A stretch of 40,544 bases of DNA from Syntrophomonadaceae bacterium. GTDB lineage: Bacteria > Bacillota > Dethiobacteria > DTU022. The stretch spans positions 1 through 40,544 of the forward strand of contig SKOR01000001.1 in assembly GCA_007119965.1 (NCBI GenBank). Reading direction: 5' to 3'. Every line of letters begins with the position of its first letter. Within the stretch, counting starts at the first letter, position 1. Under the pieces are notes generated by a model. It made no database searches and was not told the origin of the DNA. It was given only the letters and a program-made list of their open reading frames with translations. The translations under genes were made by a program, and so were the position numbers. Positions 32,510 through 40,544 of the stretch are shown here, one piece after another.

Positions 32510-34174
32510 ATGGCCGGCTCTGAAACATTCCGTAAAAAAAATGTTCAAGTTGCCGCCAGCCCTTACGGCATGGTTTCAACTGCCTCCTCTGTGGCCACAC
32601 AGGCAGGAGTCCGTATGCTCGAGCTGGGCGGCAATGCTGTTGATGCTGCTGCTGCCGCAGCCTTTTGTCTCGGCGTTACCGAGCCACAGGCTTCAGGCCT
32701 CGGCGGCCAGAGCATGATTCTTTTACACCACAGCCCGAACGGGAAGCCGGTTACTATCGCCCTCGACGGATCATCGCGCGCTCCTTACGGCATCGATCCG
32801 AATAAGCTTCCCCCTCAGCCTTTAAAGCTGGGAATCAGGTCAACTACCGTGCCTTCTACCCCGGCTGCTCTCGGCTACCTGCTTGACAACTACGGGACTT
32901 TACCGCTTGAAGAAGTTTTGAAACCGGCAATTTCTGCGGCCGAAAATGGTTTCAAAATATCTGCCCTGCAGCGTAAGCTTATTTCCAGGGAGAGCGAAAA
33001 GCTGACTGACCGGGAAGTCCGCGTTAACTTCTTTAAAAACGGCAGGCCCCTGAATGCCGGCGATACCCTTTTTCAACCCCGCCTTGCAGACTGCCTTAAA
33101 ATGTTGGCTAAAAATGGCTGGAAAGATTTCTACCTGGGCAGTGTGGGAGAACAAATTATTGAGGATATGAAAAAACGCGGGGGCCTGGTTACGAGGGCCG
33201 ATTTAAGCCAGATTCCCCTGCCGGTTCAACGGGAAGCGTTAATCGGAGATTATCGCAGCTACAGCCTGGCCACTTTTCCACCCCCGGGAGCGGGTCGAGC
33301 CCTTGTCCAGATCCTGAACACCCTGGAGAATATGGAGCAGGAAAAGCTGGTCCCCGATTCACCAAAGTGCTGGTTACTCCTGGCTATGACTTTTCGGGCG
33401 GCTCTCGTAAAAAGGGAGCGGCTCCCCGTTGACCCCGCCCTTTATTCCCAGCTTGATCACGTATGGGGTGTCGATAAAGAAAGCGCCTCTTATATAGCAT
33501 CCCATATAAAAAATGTGCTGGCTTACCTGGATGAAGATCGACATCCTCCCCCACCAACATCAGGCGAAACAACTCACCTTTCCGCTGCCGACAGCTTCGG
33601 TAACGCCGTTGGGATAACCCAGTCTATAGAGTTGGTTTTCGGCGCTAAGACAGTAGCAGCCGGCCTCGGCTTTTTCTACAACAACTACATGAGCGCCTTT
33701 GACTACAAGGATATGATGCACCCATACTACCTGGTTCCCGGAGGCATGCCATACAGCAGTGTTGCGCCGACCATGCTGTTTAAGGAAAACGGAGATCCGT
33801 ACATGATGCTGGGCAGCCCCGGCAGCGAGCGAATATCAACCACCCTGGCCCAGGTTATCTGCAGGATTATCGATTGCGGGCAGGGATTGGCCGAAGCTGT
33901 GGAAGCTCCCCGCCTGCATGCCGGAAGTTCGGGAAAAGTAACTATAGAGAAAAGAAGCTTTAGACCGGAAGTTGTCGAACCATTAAAACGAGCCGGGTTC
34001 CAGGTCAGCAGCAGGGGGGCATACAGCTTTTACCTGGGCTGTGTTCAGGCAGTGGAATTTCCGGAAACCCCCGGAGGAGATTTTACCGGAGTTGCCGATC
34101 CCCGCCGGGACGGAACCGCCGGCGGGCCGCTCTATCCGCCCGGGAATAGAACTCGCTTAAACCGCCCCGGGTAA
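32510..34174 (+). CDS. Gamma-glutamyltransferase family protein
   Basis: This 554-residue N-terminal-nucleophile hydrolase has the autoprocessing site SGETTHLSAADSFGNAV, with the new N-terminal threonine at about residue 355. MLELGGNAVDAAAAAAFCLGV (about 35-55) and GSPGSERISTTLAQV (about 430) are family blocks. It lacks a signal peptide, so a cytoplasmic location is expected, unlike exported Ggt. It would transfer or hydrolyse gamma-glutamyl or similar N-acyl bonds. The next gene lies 43 bp downstream and encodes an ATP-grasp/peptidase-like fusion, suggesting both handle one peptide-like metabolite. AAGGTGAG precedes the ATG. Confidence 0.87.
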   Translation: MAGSETFRKKNVQVAASPYGMVSTASSVATQAGVRMLELGGNAVDAAAAAAFCLGVTEPQASGLGGQSMILLHHSPNGKPVTIALDGSSRAPYGIDPNKLPPQPLKLGIRSTTVPSTPAALGYLLDNYGTLPLEEVLKPAISAAENGFKISALQRKLISRESEKLTDREVRVNFFKNGRPLNAGDTLFQPRLADCLKMLAKNGWKDFYLGSVGEQIIEDMKKRGGLVTRADLSQIPLPVQREALIGDYRSYSLATFPPPGAGRALVQILNTLENMEQEKLVPDSPKCWLLLAMTFRAALVKRERLPVDPALYSQLDHVWGVDKESASYIASHIKNVLAYLDEDRHPPPPTSGETTHLSAADSFGNAVGITQSIELVFGAKTVAAGLGFFYNNYMSAFDYKDMMHPYYLVPGGMPYSSVAPTMLFKENGDPYMMLGSPGSERISTTLAQVICRIIDCGQGLAEAVEAPRLHAGSSGKVTIEKRSFRPEVVEPLKRAGFQVSSRGAYSFYLGCVQAVEFPETPGGDFTGVADPRRDGTAGGPLYPPGNRTRLNRPG

Positions 34175-34217
34175 AGCTAAAGCAGTGTAAATTAAAAAAA
34201 CGAGGAGGCAGCCGTAA

Positions 34218-36389
34218 TTGAAAATAGCCATTATCTACAACCGTGACAGCCAGGCCGTGATCAACCTGTTTGGAACTCCCAACCGGGAAAAATATGGTCT
34301 GCAGACAATAGACATGATCACCGAGGCCCTGGTAAAGGGAGGACATCAGGTTAAAGCGTTCGAAGGGGATAAAAACATTATCTACGCCCTGGAAGAGTTT
34401 ATGCCTTCGGTTATTACCGGGGAACGGCCCGGCCTGGTTTTTAACCTCAGTTACGGGATCCAGGGCAGGGCCCGCTATACTCACATCCCCGGAATTCTCG
34501 AAATGCTGGGGATTCCTTACGTCGGGTCAGGGCCTGAAACCCATGCAATAGCCCTGGATAAAGTGTTAACCAAAATGGTGCTGCTGCAAAAAGGTTTGCC
34601 TACCCCCAGGTTTACTGTCCTTGAAACGCCCGATTTCTCACTGCCCCTGAAAGACGGCCTGAATTACCCCCTGATTATCAAACCGAAGGACGAAGCGGTA
34701 TCTTTCGGGTTAAAAATCGTTAATAGTGATCCTGAACTGAGAGAAGGGGTCGACGTAATATACGGTATGTTCAAATCCCCCACCCTGGTAGAAGAATATA
34801 TCGACGGCCGCGAAATCAATGTCGGCCTGCTCGGTAATGACCCGGTGGAAGCCTTTCCCCCCGTCGAAATAATTTTTGACCAGGGAGAGCAAATATTCAC
34901 GTACGAAGATAAAATTAAAACCAGCGGCCGCACCCTTAAGAAAAGCTGCCCGGCGTCCCTTGACCCGGAAGTGGCAGCGCAGGTTGAGCGTCTGGCAATC
35001 GAGGCATTTAACTCCCTGGGCTGTTTTGACAGCGCCAGGGTTGATTTTCGGATTGATCGGCAGGGCAACCCGTACATTCTGGAAATTAACTCCATGGCCA
35101 GCCTGGGCCCGGGCGGTTCTTATGTTTATGCCGCTGAAAAAGTAGGCCTTGATTACAGCGCCCTGGTCAACCGCCTGATCGAAATCACCAGCAGCCGCTA
35201 TTTTGGGCCGCACCTGGTTGAAGATAGCTCAACCATGCTTCAGGATGATCCCAGGGCTGCAGCTTTCACCTCCCTGACCCAAAACCGCGATAAGATTGAA
35301 GAGGAACTTAAAGATTGGACCAACCTGCCAAGCTGGACAGGTGATCCTGTTGGCCTTGGCGCGGTCATAAAAAAACTGGAGTACCAGTTTACTGAACGGG
35401 GGCTGCATCCGGTAAAAGAATTTACCAGCCGCCGGTCAGCCTGGACCTGGCAGACCGATGCCGGTTTTGAGGGCGGCACTCTGCTGGTCGCCTCGGTAGA
35501 CGTGCCCCGGGATGGAGGCGGCGGATATCCGATCCCGTTCAGGCGTGATCCGGAATGGCTTTACGGCGAGGGTATTGCCTCGAGCCGCGCCGGCATCACC
35601 TGCATTTTTCAGGCGCTGGGTGTCCTGGAGGCGCTGGAAAAGCTTCATGACAGCAAGCTGGGCGTTTTTATTTATGCCGATGAGGGCCGTGGCATGCGCT
35701 ACAGCGCTGCATACCTTCAACAGGCGGCTTTGAAAGCCGACCGGATAATAGTTATGCAGCCCGGCTTTCGCAGCGGAAAGATTGTCGACCAGCGCCGCGG
35801 CTCACGTAAGTACAGCATCCTGATTGAAGGCGCTTTCCAGCGAATTGGAGCCCATGGCTCTTCCAGCGACCTGATGAGCTGGTTTTTATACCGGGCTGAA
35901 CGGGTCGGGCTGCTCAGCAACCAGGAGGGGCGGTTAACCGTAGCCGTGCAGGAGGTGCACTCTGAGCGCTACAGCGTACTTCTCCCCCATCGGATAAGGG
36001 CTACTGTCTATGTTACCTTCCTCGATTCTGCCATGGCCGATGAAGCGGAATCCGCCCTTCATGAACTTTTTGCCCCTGAACAGGGCGAAGAACATGAAGA
36101 GGCGATGGTCTATATAGAAAGGCTGGAAGAAAGGCCGCCCTTAAACCGGTCGGCGGCGGCTGAAGAAACAATCAATCAGCTCAAAAAAATCAGCGAAGAC
36201 TGGGAATTGCCTTTTGGGGTGGAGTCGAGCCTTCTGCCCTCTGCCGCAGGCGAAGTGCCGGAAGGCAAAGCGGTAATCTGCGGCATGGGGCCGGCCAGCA
36301 GGGATATGTTTACTCCCCATGAATGTGTCCACCGGGGCGAACTTTTACAAAGATCGCTGCTTCTGACCCTCCTGCTGCTCGAAGAATAA
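34218..36389 (+). CDS. D-Ala-D-Ala-ligase-like ATP-grasp fused to an M20-like peptidase domain
   Basis: This 723-residue fusion has an N-terminal ATP-grasp ligase (about 1-335) with VEEYIDGREINVGLLGN and the metal-binding ILEINSMASLGPGGSY, as in D-alanine-D-alanine ligase. The C-terminal part (about 400-723) follows the M20 carboxypeptidase pattern: LLVASVDVP, YGEGIASSRAG, FIYADEGRG and a terminal FTPHECVH. Compared with CPG2-type enzymes, the first metal His, the bridging Asp and one Glu appear replaced by Ser, Ser and Gly, while the catalytic Asp, one Glu and the last His remain. The domain may bind rather than cut peptides. The start is TTG behind GAGGAGG. Product unknown. Confidence 0.8.
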   Translation: MKIAIIYNRDSQAVINLFGTPNREKYGLQTIDMITEALVKGGHQVKAFEGDKNIIYALEEFMPSVITGERPGLVFNLSYGIQGRARYTHIPGILEMLGIPYVGSGPETHAIALDKVLTKMVLLQKGLPTPRFTVLETPDFSLPLKDGLNYPLIIKPKDEAVSFGLKIVNSDPELREGVDVIYGMFKSPTLVEEYIDGREINVGLLGNDPVEAFPPVEIIFDQGEQIFTYEDKIKTSGRTLKKSCPASLDPEVAAQVERLAIEAFNSLGCFDSARVDFRIDRQGNPYILEINSMASLGPGGSYVYAAEKVGLDYSALVNRLIEITSSRYFGPHLVEDSSTMLQDDPRAAAFTSLTQNRDKIEEELKDWTNLPSWTGDPVGLGAVIKKLEYQFTERGLHPVKEFTSRRSAWTWQTDAGFEGGTLLVASVDVPRDGGGGYPIPFRRDPEWLYGEGIASSRAGITCIFQALGVLEALEKLHDSKLGVFIYADEGRGMRYSAAYLQQAALKADRIIVMQPGFRSGKIVDQRRGSRKYSILIEGAFQRIGAHGSSSDLMSWFLYRAERVGLLSNQEGRLTVAVQEVHSERYSVLLPHRIRATVYVTFLDSAMADEAESALHELFAPEQGEEHEEAMVYIERLEERPPLNRSAAAEETINQLKKISEDWELPFGVESSLLPSAAGEVPEGKAVICGMGPASRDMFTPHECVHRGELLQRSLLLTLLLLEE

Positions 36390-36400
36390 CAGGAGGGTCA
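36364..36400. terminator. Perfect 11-bp inverted repeat at the gene end
   Basis: TGACCCTCCTG and CAGGAGGGTCA, separated by 15 nt, straddle the stop codon of the fusion gene. The stem is strong but has no T run, so it may be a bidirectional terminator with the convergent HAD gene. Confidence 0.5.
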
Positions 36401-36433
36401 GGCTTTGCCATGCCAGGTGTGCCGGTCAGCTTT

Positions 36434-37063
36434 TCATAATTCTCCCAGGAGACTCTCAATTTCTGCGGGGGTATGAGCAACCAGGTCGGGCTCCCCCTGC
36501 TGCAGCAGTGAAAGATGATCGTATCCCCAGGATACGGCAATAATTCTAATCGGAACTTTTTTGCAGGCGTTAATATCGCGCAGTTCATCTCCGACGTACA
36601 CAGCCTGGCTGCTCTTGATTCCCAGCTCCTTCAGCGCCTGCTTGATAGTCCGGTGCTTGCCGAACAAACTCGATGTACAGCAAATATGATCAAAAAGTTC
36701 CAGGTCGTGAGCCGCCAGGAAACTGTTAATATTCCTGGATGTATTGGATGACACGATGCTCAAAACATAGCCCTGCGCTTTTAAGCTGCGGATCATCTCC
36801 TCTATGCCCGGGAAAGGCTCGGCCGAACCGATAAACTCACCGAAAATCGGTATTGCCTCAGCTGCCAGGCGGGGAAGCCTGAGCAGGGGAACTCCCGCTT
36901 TTTTAAACCTTTCCCTGATCGGCAGCGACCTCATATTTTCCAGTTCTTCACGGGACATAGCCTGAATATTATGCTTTTCAGTGAGCCGATCGTAAACTTT
37001 AAACAGGATGTGCCCGGTATCGGCAAGGGTCCCGTCGAAGTCAAAAATAACTGCTTTGAGCAT
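36434..37063 (-). CDS. HAD-superfamily phosphatase (PGP/Gph-like)
   Basis: This 209-residue HAD subfamily IA hydrolase has motif I DFDGTLADT (nucleophile Asp10), motif II VSSNTS, motif III Lys in FGKHRTIKQAL and motif IV VGDELRDINACKK. A helical cap (about 18-85) follows motif I. It resembles phosphoglycolate phosphatase, but substrate specificity is not visible. The upstream region has TATAAT at about 70 bp without a good -35 element. It is convergent with the ATP-grasp fusion gene. Confidence 0.87.
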   Translation of the reverse strand: MLKAVIFDFDGTLADTGHILFKVYDRLTEKHNIQAMSREELENMRSLPIRERFKKAGVPLLRLPRLAAEAIPIFGEFIGSAEPFPGIEEMIRSLKAQGYVLSIVSSNTSRNINSFLAAHDLELFDHICCTSSLFGKHRTIKQALKELGIKSSQAVYVGDELRDINACKKVPIRIIAVSWGYDHLSLLQQGEPDLVAHTPAEIESLLGEL

Positions 37064-37728
37064 AGCATTCCTTTCCTGATCCTTTATAATGTCTCGGGGC
37101 CGGCTGAAGATTTAGCGTTACAGTTCTTTCTGTTACCATGAATACAGATCGCCATGCAATAACCGGTTGTTAGTATTATAGCATCAATAAGTCCGCAAAT
37201 ATCCCTGGTTATGCCAGGCCTCAGGTTAAGCGCTGAGATCATCAGCGTGTTGATCACCGGGGAATGGGTAATCATTCGGTTTGATTAATGGATGGGCATC
37301 CAGCCAGCTGCCAGGGAAAAAAGAAATGTGGCGTCAGTACAGCCCACTCCCGGAGGCGATAGAAAGGAAAGTGCCCCCGCCATTTTACCTTCACGATCAG
37401 CGAACTGCGCAGTGCAGCGCTTAACTGATCATCGATCCCGGCAATAACCGCAACCGCCCCGGACAGGATAACTTCTGCAAAGCACAGCCGCCCTCCTGCT
37501 TCCCCCTTAACAGCTGTATTAATTTGGGGGCGGAAGCAGCAGCTTCAAAGCGCAATAAGTTAAAATATTAAGCCTGTCTTCTTTTTGTTAACTTATTGCT
37601 CTTTGAAGGGTATTCCGGTTTAAATACCGAAATCATATGCGATCGAAGAGATGCGGCAGTCAGGCCTTATCTCCTGGTTAGCATAAGCCGCAACCCTTAA
37701 AATGAAGCACATGAAAGGGGAAGATTCT
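37064..37728. other. Gene-poor stretch with several hairpins and a possible gene relic
   Basis: No gene is called in these 665 bases. A - strand frame is open over 37275-37544 (about 90 codons, VILSGAVAVIAGIDDQL, GHFPFYRLREW) but has no plausible start, so it may be a relic. A second short - strand frame (37084-37275) lacks a ribosome site. From 37500 onward there are three hairpins: CCCCC/GGGGG (37502-37530), the long palindrome at 37543-37608, and GGTATT/AATACC just after it. Direct control of sppA by these is possible. Confidence 0.4.
37543..37608. repeat. Long near-perfect palindrome (21-bp arms)
   Basis: The arms 37543-37563 and 37588-37608 are complementary at 20 of 21 positions (CTTCAAAG and GCAATAAGTTAA blocks) around a 24-nt loop. 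It has no T tail. It may be a small non-autonomous mobile repeat or an RNA hairpin upstream of sppA. Confidence 0.75.
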
Positions 37729-39441
37729 GTGCTGATTTCCTACCTGGTATATTTCGTGCATCTGGTATTGATCATAATTGGCAATGCCCTGAAGAAAGGG
37801 ATCCGGGCACCTGACTATGTCATTTTTACCCTGCAAGGTGATTACCCCGACCTGCGCCAACCTCCCGGGAGTTTCCTGCAGCAGAGGCTGAGGGGGCGTG
37901 TAAAGAGCCTGCAGGAGTTGGAAAAAGATTTCCAGGCAGTTGCAAAAAGCCCGCAGGTCAGGGGCGTTATCCTCCATATCGGCAAACTTGATCTCAGCCT
38001 GTCTCAGGTACAGTCTTTGACCCAGATGATCAACGATCTGCAGGCCTCCGGCAAAGAGGTAATCGCCTGGGCTACCGGCTATTATACCAACAGTTACCTT
38101 CTGGCAGCAGCAGCAGACCGTATCCTGCTCCAGGAAGGAGGCATAATCTACACCCTTGGTTTTACTAACCGGGCGCTCTATATGAAAGACACCCTTGACT
38201 GGTGCGGCATAGAATTCGATGTTGTCCGGATCAGCCCCTATAAATCGGCACTGGATCAATTAACCCGATCGGACATGTCCGGGGAAGTCAGGGAAATGAT
38301 TAACTGGTTAATCGATTCTCATTACCGGCAGTTTACCCGCTCCATTGCCCGGGGGCGCAGCCTGGATGAAGAAAAGGTCCAAACCCTGATCGAACAGACC
38401 CCCCTTTCCGGGCAAAAGGCAATCGACACGGGGGCTATTGACGGTATCGTCAGCGCCGAAGACCTTCCCGCATTTCTGGGAAGCGGGGATAAACCGGCAC
38501 GTCTGGCCAACTGGGACGAATGCAGAAAAAGTTTCCCCCACTCCCTGCCTGCTGCACCAGGAAAATACATTGCCGTCTTACGCGTGGAAGGGAATATTGT
38601 CGATGGGAAAAGCCAGCGCCCTCCGGCCCGCCCCCCTCTGCCCATACCCTTTCTTTTTAATGAACAGACCGGGGACTTAACTTTTGTCCAGCAGGCTCGC
38701 CGGGTTCTGAGGGACAGGAGAGCGAAGGCCGTCCTGCTCTATATTGACTCAGGAGGCGGTTCAGCATCCTCATCCGAGGCTATGGCCTCCATCCTGCAGA
38801 AAATCGCCGCTAAGAAACCCCTGGTAGCCTTAATGGGGTCGGTAGCGGGTTCCGGCGGCTATTACGTGGCCACCCCCGCTTCCTACCTGGTAGCCCGGCC
38901 GGCAACCGTTACCGGCTCAATCGGTGTAATCTCAGCTAAAATTGTAAATTCCCGCCTGCTGGAACGGCTGCTACTGAACCGGGAAACCATCCGGCGGGGC
39001 CAGAAAGATCTTTTCGGTTCGCCTGAAGAACGTTTTACCGCGGAAGAAAGAGAAAAAGCCGGGGAATACATCAGCCAGGTCTATCAGCTCTTTGTCAAAC
39101 GCGTTGCCGATAGCCGAAAGATGAGTGCCGATGCTGTTGACCAAATTGGCGGCGGAAAGGTCTGGACAGGGGAACAAGCCCTTAATAACGGGCTTGTCGA
39201 CGAACTGGGCGGGTTAAAAGCAGCCCTTGGCAAACTGTGCCAACTGGCCAACCTTCCGGAAAACACCCCGCTGGTTGAAACTCCTTATCCGAAGCGGAAT
39301 AACGCACCCCTGCCCACCGCCGCGGGCTGGATCGATTATACCCTCGACAACCTGGCCCAATTCCGGGAGCAGCAGGCCCTCCTGGCCGGCCCGCTGTATT
39401 TCCACCTGCCGCCGGGTCCTGGCACAAAGCTTCGCTTCTGA
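37729..39441 (+). CDS. sppA: Signal peptide peptidase SppA, 67K-type
   Basis: This protein of about 570 residues has two tandem ClpP-like halves, as in the long E. coli SppA rather than the short Bacillus form. The N-terminal half carries the general-base Lys in SPYKSALDQL (about 172), and the C-terminal half carries the nucleophile Ser in SVAGSGGYY (about 375). The Lys-to-Ser spacing of about 200 matches E. coli SppA. An N-terminal helix (LVYFVHLVLIIIGNAL) anchors it in the membrane, where it degrades leftover signal peptides. The GTG at 37729, eight bases after AAAGGGG, is preferred over an ATG at 37702 without a site. Confidence 0.9.
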   Translation: MLISYLVYFVHLVLIIIGNALKKGIRAPDYVIFTLQGDYPDLRQPPGSFLQQRLRGRVKSLQELEKDFQAVAKSPQVRGVILHIGKLDLSLSQVQSLTQMINDLQASGKEVIAWATGYYTNSYLLAAAADRILLQEGGIIYTLGFTNRALYMKDTLDWCGIEFDVVRISPYKSALDQLTRSDMSGEVREMINWLIDSHYRQFTRSIARGRSLDEEKVQTLIEQTPLSGQKAIDTGAIDGIVSAEDLPAFLGSGDKPARLANWDECRKSFPHSLPAAPGKYIAVLRVEGNIVDGKSQRPPARPPLPIPFLFNEQTGDLTFVQQARRVLRDRRAKAVLLYIDSGGGSASSSEAMASILQKIAAKKPLVALMGSVAGSGGYYVATPASYLVARPATVTGSIGVISAKIVNSRLLERLLLNRETIRRGQKDLFGSPEERFTAEEREKAGEYISQVYQLFVKRVADSRKMSADAVDQIGGGKVWTGEQALNNGLVDELGGLKAALGKLCQLANLPENTPLVETPYPKRNNAPLPTAAGWIDYTLDNLAQFREQQALLAGPLYFHLPPGPGTKLRF

Positions 39442-39465
39442 CCGGATCCGGTAACTGACCGGGGT

Positions 39466-39493
39466 TTAACCCCCTCCGCCGCAGGAGGGTTAA
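39466..39493. terminator. Bidirectional terminator between convergent genes
   Basis: TTAACCC and CCTCC pair with GGAGGGTTAA through a two-base bulge, with T-rich and A-rich flanks on opposite sides. It sits between sppA and the convergent dehydratase-family gene. Confidence 0.6.
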
Positions 39494-39501
39494 AAGATCT
39501 C

Positions 39502-40544
39502 CTATTTTGGCTTCATTCCGGCCAGCCTTCTGACAATATCCTTCCTGGATTCAATGTCATACTGGGAAGTAATGGCAATCTGTTCCATAATCGGAGAACC
39601 GCCTCCATGATATGCGCCGTATAACATAGAACCGGACGAACCAGAAAGGGCAAAATCAACAAAGTTGAGCCAGAATTTAATCTGCTCTTCGATGGGAATC
39701 TCCGGGTTTCGCATCAGGTATTTTTCAAGCAGTTCTTTAGTTTCCGGGTTGGTCAGATCTTTTTCGTAGGGAAAAGTAGCAGGCATCCCCCCGGCAATGT
39801 TGCAGAGGATTTCCTGTTCGTGGAAAACAGCTTCACCGGTCAGGCATCGTCCCACATTAGCATAAATAGAATGAGGGATGCAGTTGCCGGGGCCGTAAGG
39901 TAAAAAACCCATTTTAGGGATGTAAACTTCCGCTTTGCCGAGAGCAGATGACGTATACCCGGCAGCATAACCCAATTCCCCTGTCATGATCAACTCCGAT
40001 AACATCTCGCGGACGTGCGGGGTTTTTTCAATACCGTTGATCTCCGCAGCAAGGGCGGCCAAACCGATCACGTAATCAAGCATGGCCGGTTTGCAACCGG
40101 AGTAAGAGTGCCTGTGAAACAGGGCGAAGAGCAGGGCGGCCACGCCCCCGTGGTCTGTTTCGCCGCATGTAAACACCCGCTCCCATGGTATAAAACAATC
40201 ATCAAAGATTACGTAGGAATCTGTATAGCCAACTTCTATTCCCCTCTGGTAATGATCCCTTTTGCGCAGGTTGTGAAAATGGACTACCTGTTTTACCCCT
40301 TCATGATCTGCAGGAACTGCAAAGCACAGGGCGTAATCTTTTTCGTTGCCCTTAAGGGCCCGGGTGGGCACTACCAGTATTTCATCGGCGATGGAAGCTT
40401 CCGATATATGCACCTTGGCGCCGCGCACCACGATCCCGTCACTTCGCTCTTCCACGACGTGAACATACATATCGGGATCAGTCTGCTCGGCCGGCCTTTT
40501 CATCCGCTCGCCCTTGACATCAGTCTGGGCGCAGCAGCCGACCA
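39502..40544 (-). CDS. 4-hydroxybutyryl-CoA dehydratase/4-HPA 3-hydroxylase family protein, partial
   Basis: The C-terminal 347 residues are present; the frame stays open to the window edge, so the N-terminus is missing. AQTDVKGERMKRP, YVIFDDCFIPWERVF and LAALAAEINGIEKTPHVREML are hallmarks of this FAD-dependent acyl-CoA-dehydrogenase-like family. The segment HRHSYSGC keeps the H-x6-C spacing that in 4-hydroxybutyryl-CoA dehydratase supplies two [4Fe-4S] ligands, which favours the oxygen-independent dehydratase over the hydroxylase. Such enzymes convert 4-hydroxybutyryl-CoA to crotonyl-CoA by a ketyl radical. The other cluster cysteines lie outside the window. Confidence 0.85.
   Translation of the reverse strand, partial: VGCCAQTDVKGERMKRPAEQTDPDMYVHVVEERSDGIVVRGAKVHISEASIADEILVVPTRALKGNEKDYALCFAVPADHEGVKQVVHFHNLRKRDHYQRGIEVGYTDSYVIFDDCFIPWERVFTCGETDHGGVAALLFALFHRHSYSGCKPAMLDYVIGLAALAAEINGIEKTPHVREMLSELIMTGELGYAAGYTSSALGKAEVYIPKMGFLPYGPGNCIPHSIYANVGRCLTGEAVFHEQEILCNIAGGMPATFPYEKDLTNPETKELLEKYLMRNPEIPIEEQIKFWLNFVDFALSGSSGSMLYGAYHGGGSPIMEQIAITSQYDIESRKDIVRRLAGMKPK

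Noticed and set aside
37351-37400. GGAGGCGAT...GCCCCCGCC as a fluoride or similar riboswitch
   Set aside because: The conserved loops of those classes are missing, and no matching gene follows on that strand.

Overview
The window looks like the chromosome of an anaerobic, low-to-mid GC Bacillota (clostridial or Desulfotomaculia/Syntrophomonadia-like) bacterium. The evidence is strong Gram-positive Shine-Dalgarno sequences, many TTG/GTG starts, a YlbF-family protein, a GlpP antiterminator, an OpuC-type transporter, non-pyrrolysine MttB and electron-transferring flavoprotein genes, and an AbfD-like radical dehydratase homologue. No rRNA, tRNA, CRISPR array or intact insertion sequence was seen. 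The species assignment is inference; the gene calls rest on motifs read in the translations.

Region 1 (1-12.5 kb) is mostly housekeeping and stress genes. It holds a homocysteine S-methyltransferase (-), a threonine-to-glycine pair (SDR-type threonine dehydrogenase and kbl, +), a membrane-anchored alpha/beta hydrolase (-), a YlbF protein (+), two tandem UspA proteins (-), a baeRF-family protein behind a leader with interleaved inverted repeats (+), DNA polymerase IV (+), an orphan DNA methyltransferase (-), a membrane-anchored unknown protein (-), a small secreted dockerin protein (-) and RidA (-).

Region 2 (12.7-20.4 kb, +) has two duplicated lysophospholipid-acyltransferase-like genes, glpP, and then a GlpP-type switch: a near-consensus sigma-A promoter whose transcript begins with an intrinsic terminator. 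Behind it lies a tight operon of a KduD-like SDR, an FGGY kinase, an FAD enzyme resembling alkyl-DHAP synthase, and EtfB/EtfA. The simplest reading is import-independent polyol or glycerol oxidation through a sugar-phosphate intermediate, with electrons passing to an Etf; an ether-lipid role is the alternative.

Region 3 (20.4-30.8 kb, mostly -) is a catabolic or osmolyte cluster. It comprises a proline racemase-family enzyme, a complete OpuC-type quaternary-ammonium ABC transporter, PanB, a decayed second panB 5' end, a pyrrolysine-free MttB-family methyltransferase and an opine-dehydrogenase-family enzyme. The last two are preceded by an excellent sigma-54 promoter and a palindromic activator site, and the divergent neighbour is a PAS/AAA+/Fis sigma-54 activator. 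This is the best candidate for an undescribed pathway: sigma-54-controlled breakdown of a betaine-like compound.

Region 4 (31-40.5 kb) carries an MFS transporter, a gamma-glutamyltransferase followed by a D-Ala-D-Ala-ligase-like ATP-grasp protein fused to an apparently metal-ligand-deficient M20 peptidase domain, a HAD phosphatase (-), a 0.66 kb gene-poor stretch with a long palindrome, a full-length SppA protease, and the 3' part of a 4-hydroxybutyryl-CoA dehydratase/4-HPA hydroxylase-family gene running off the right edge (-).
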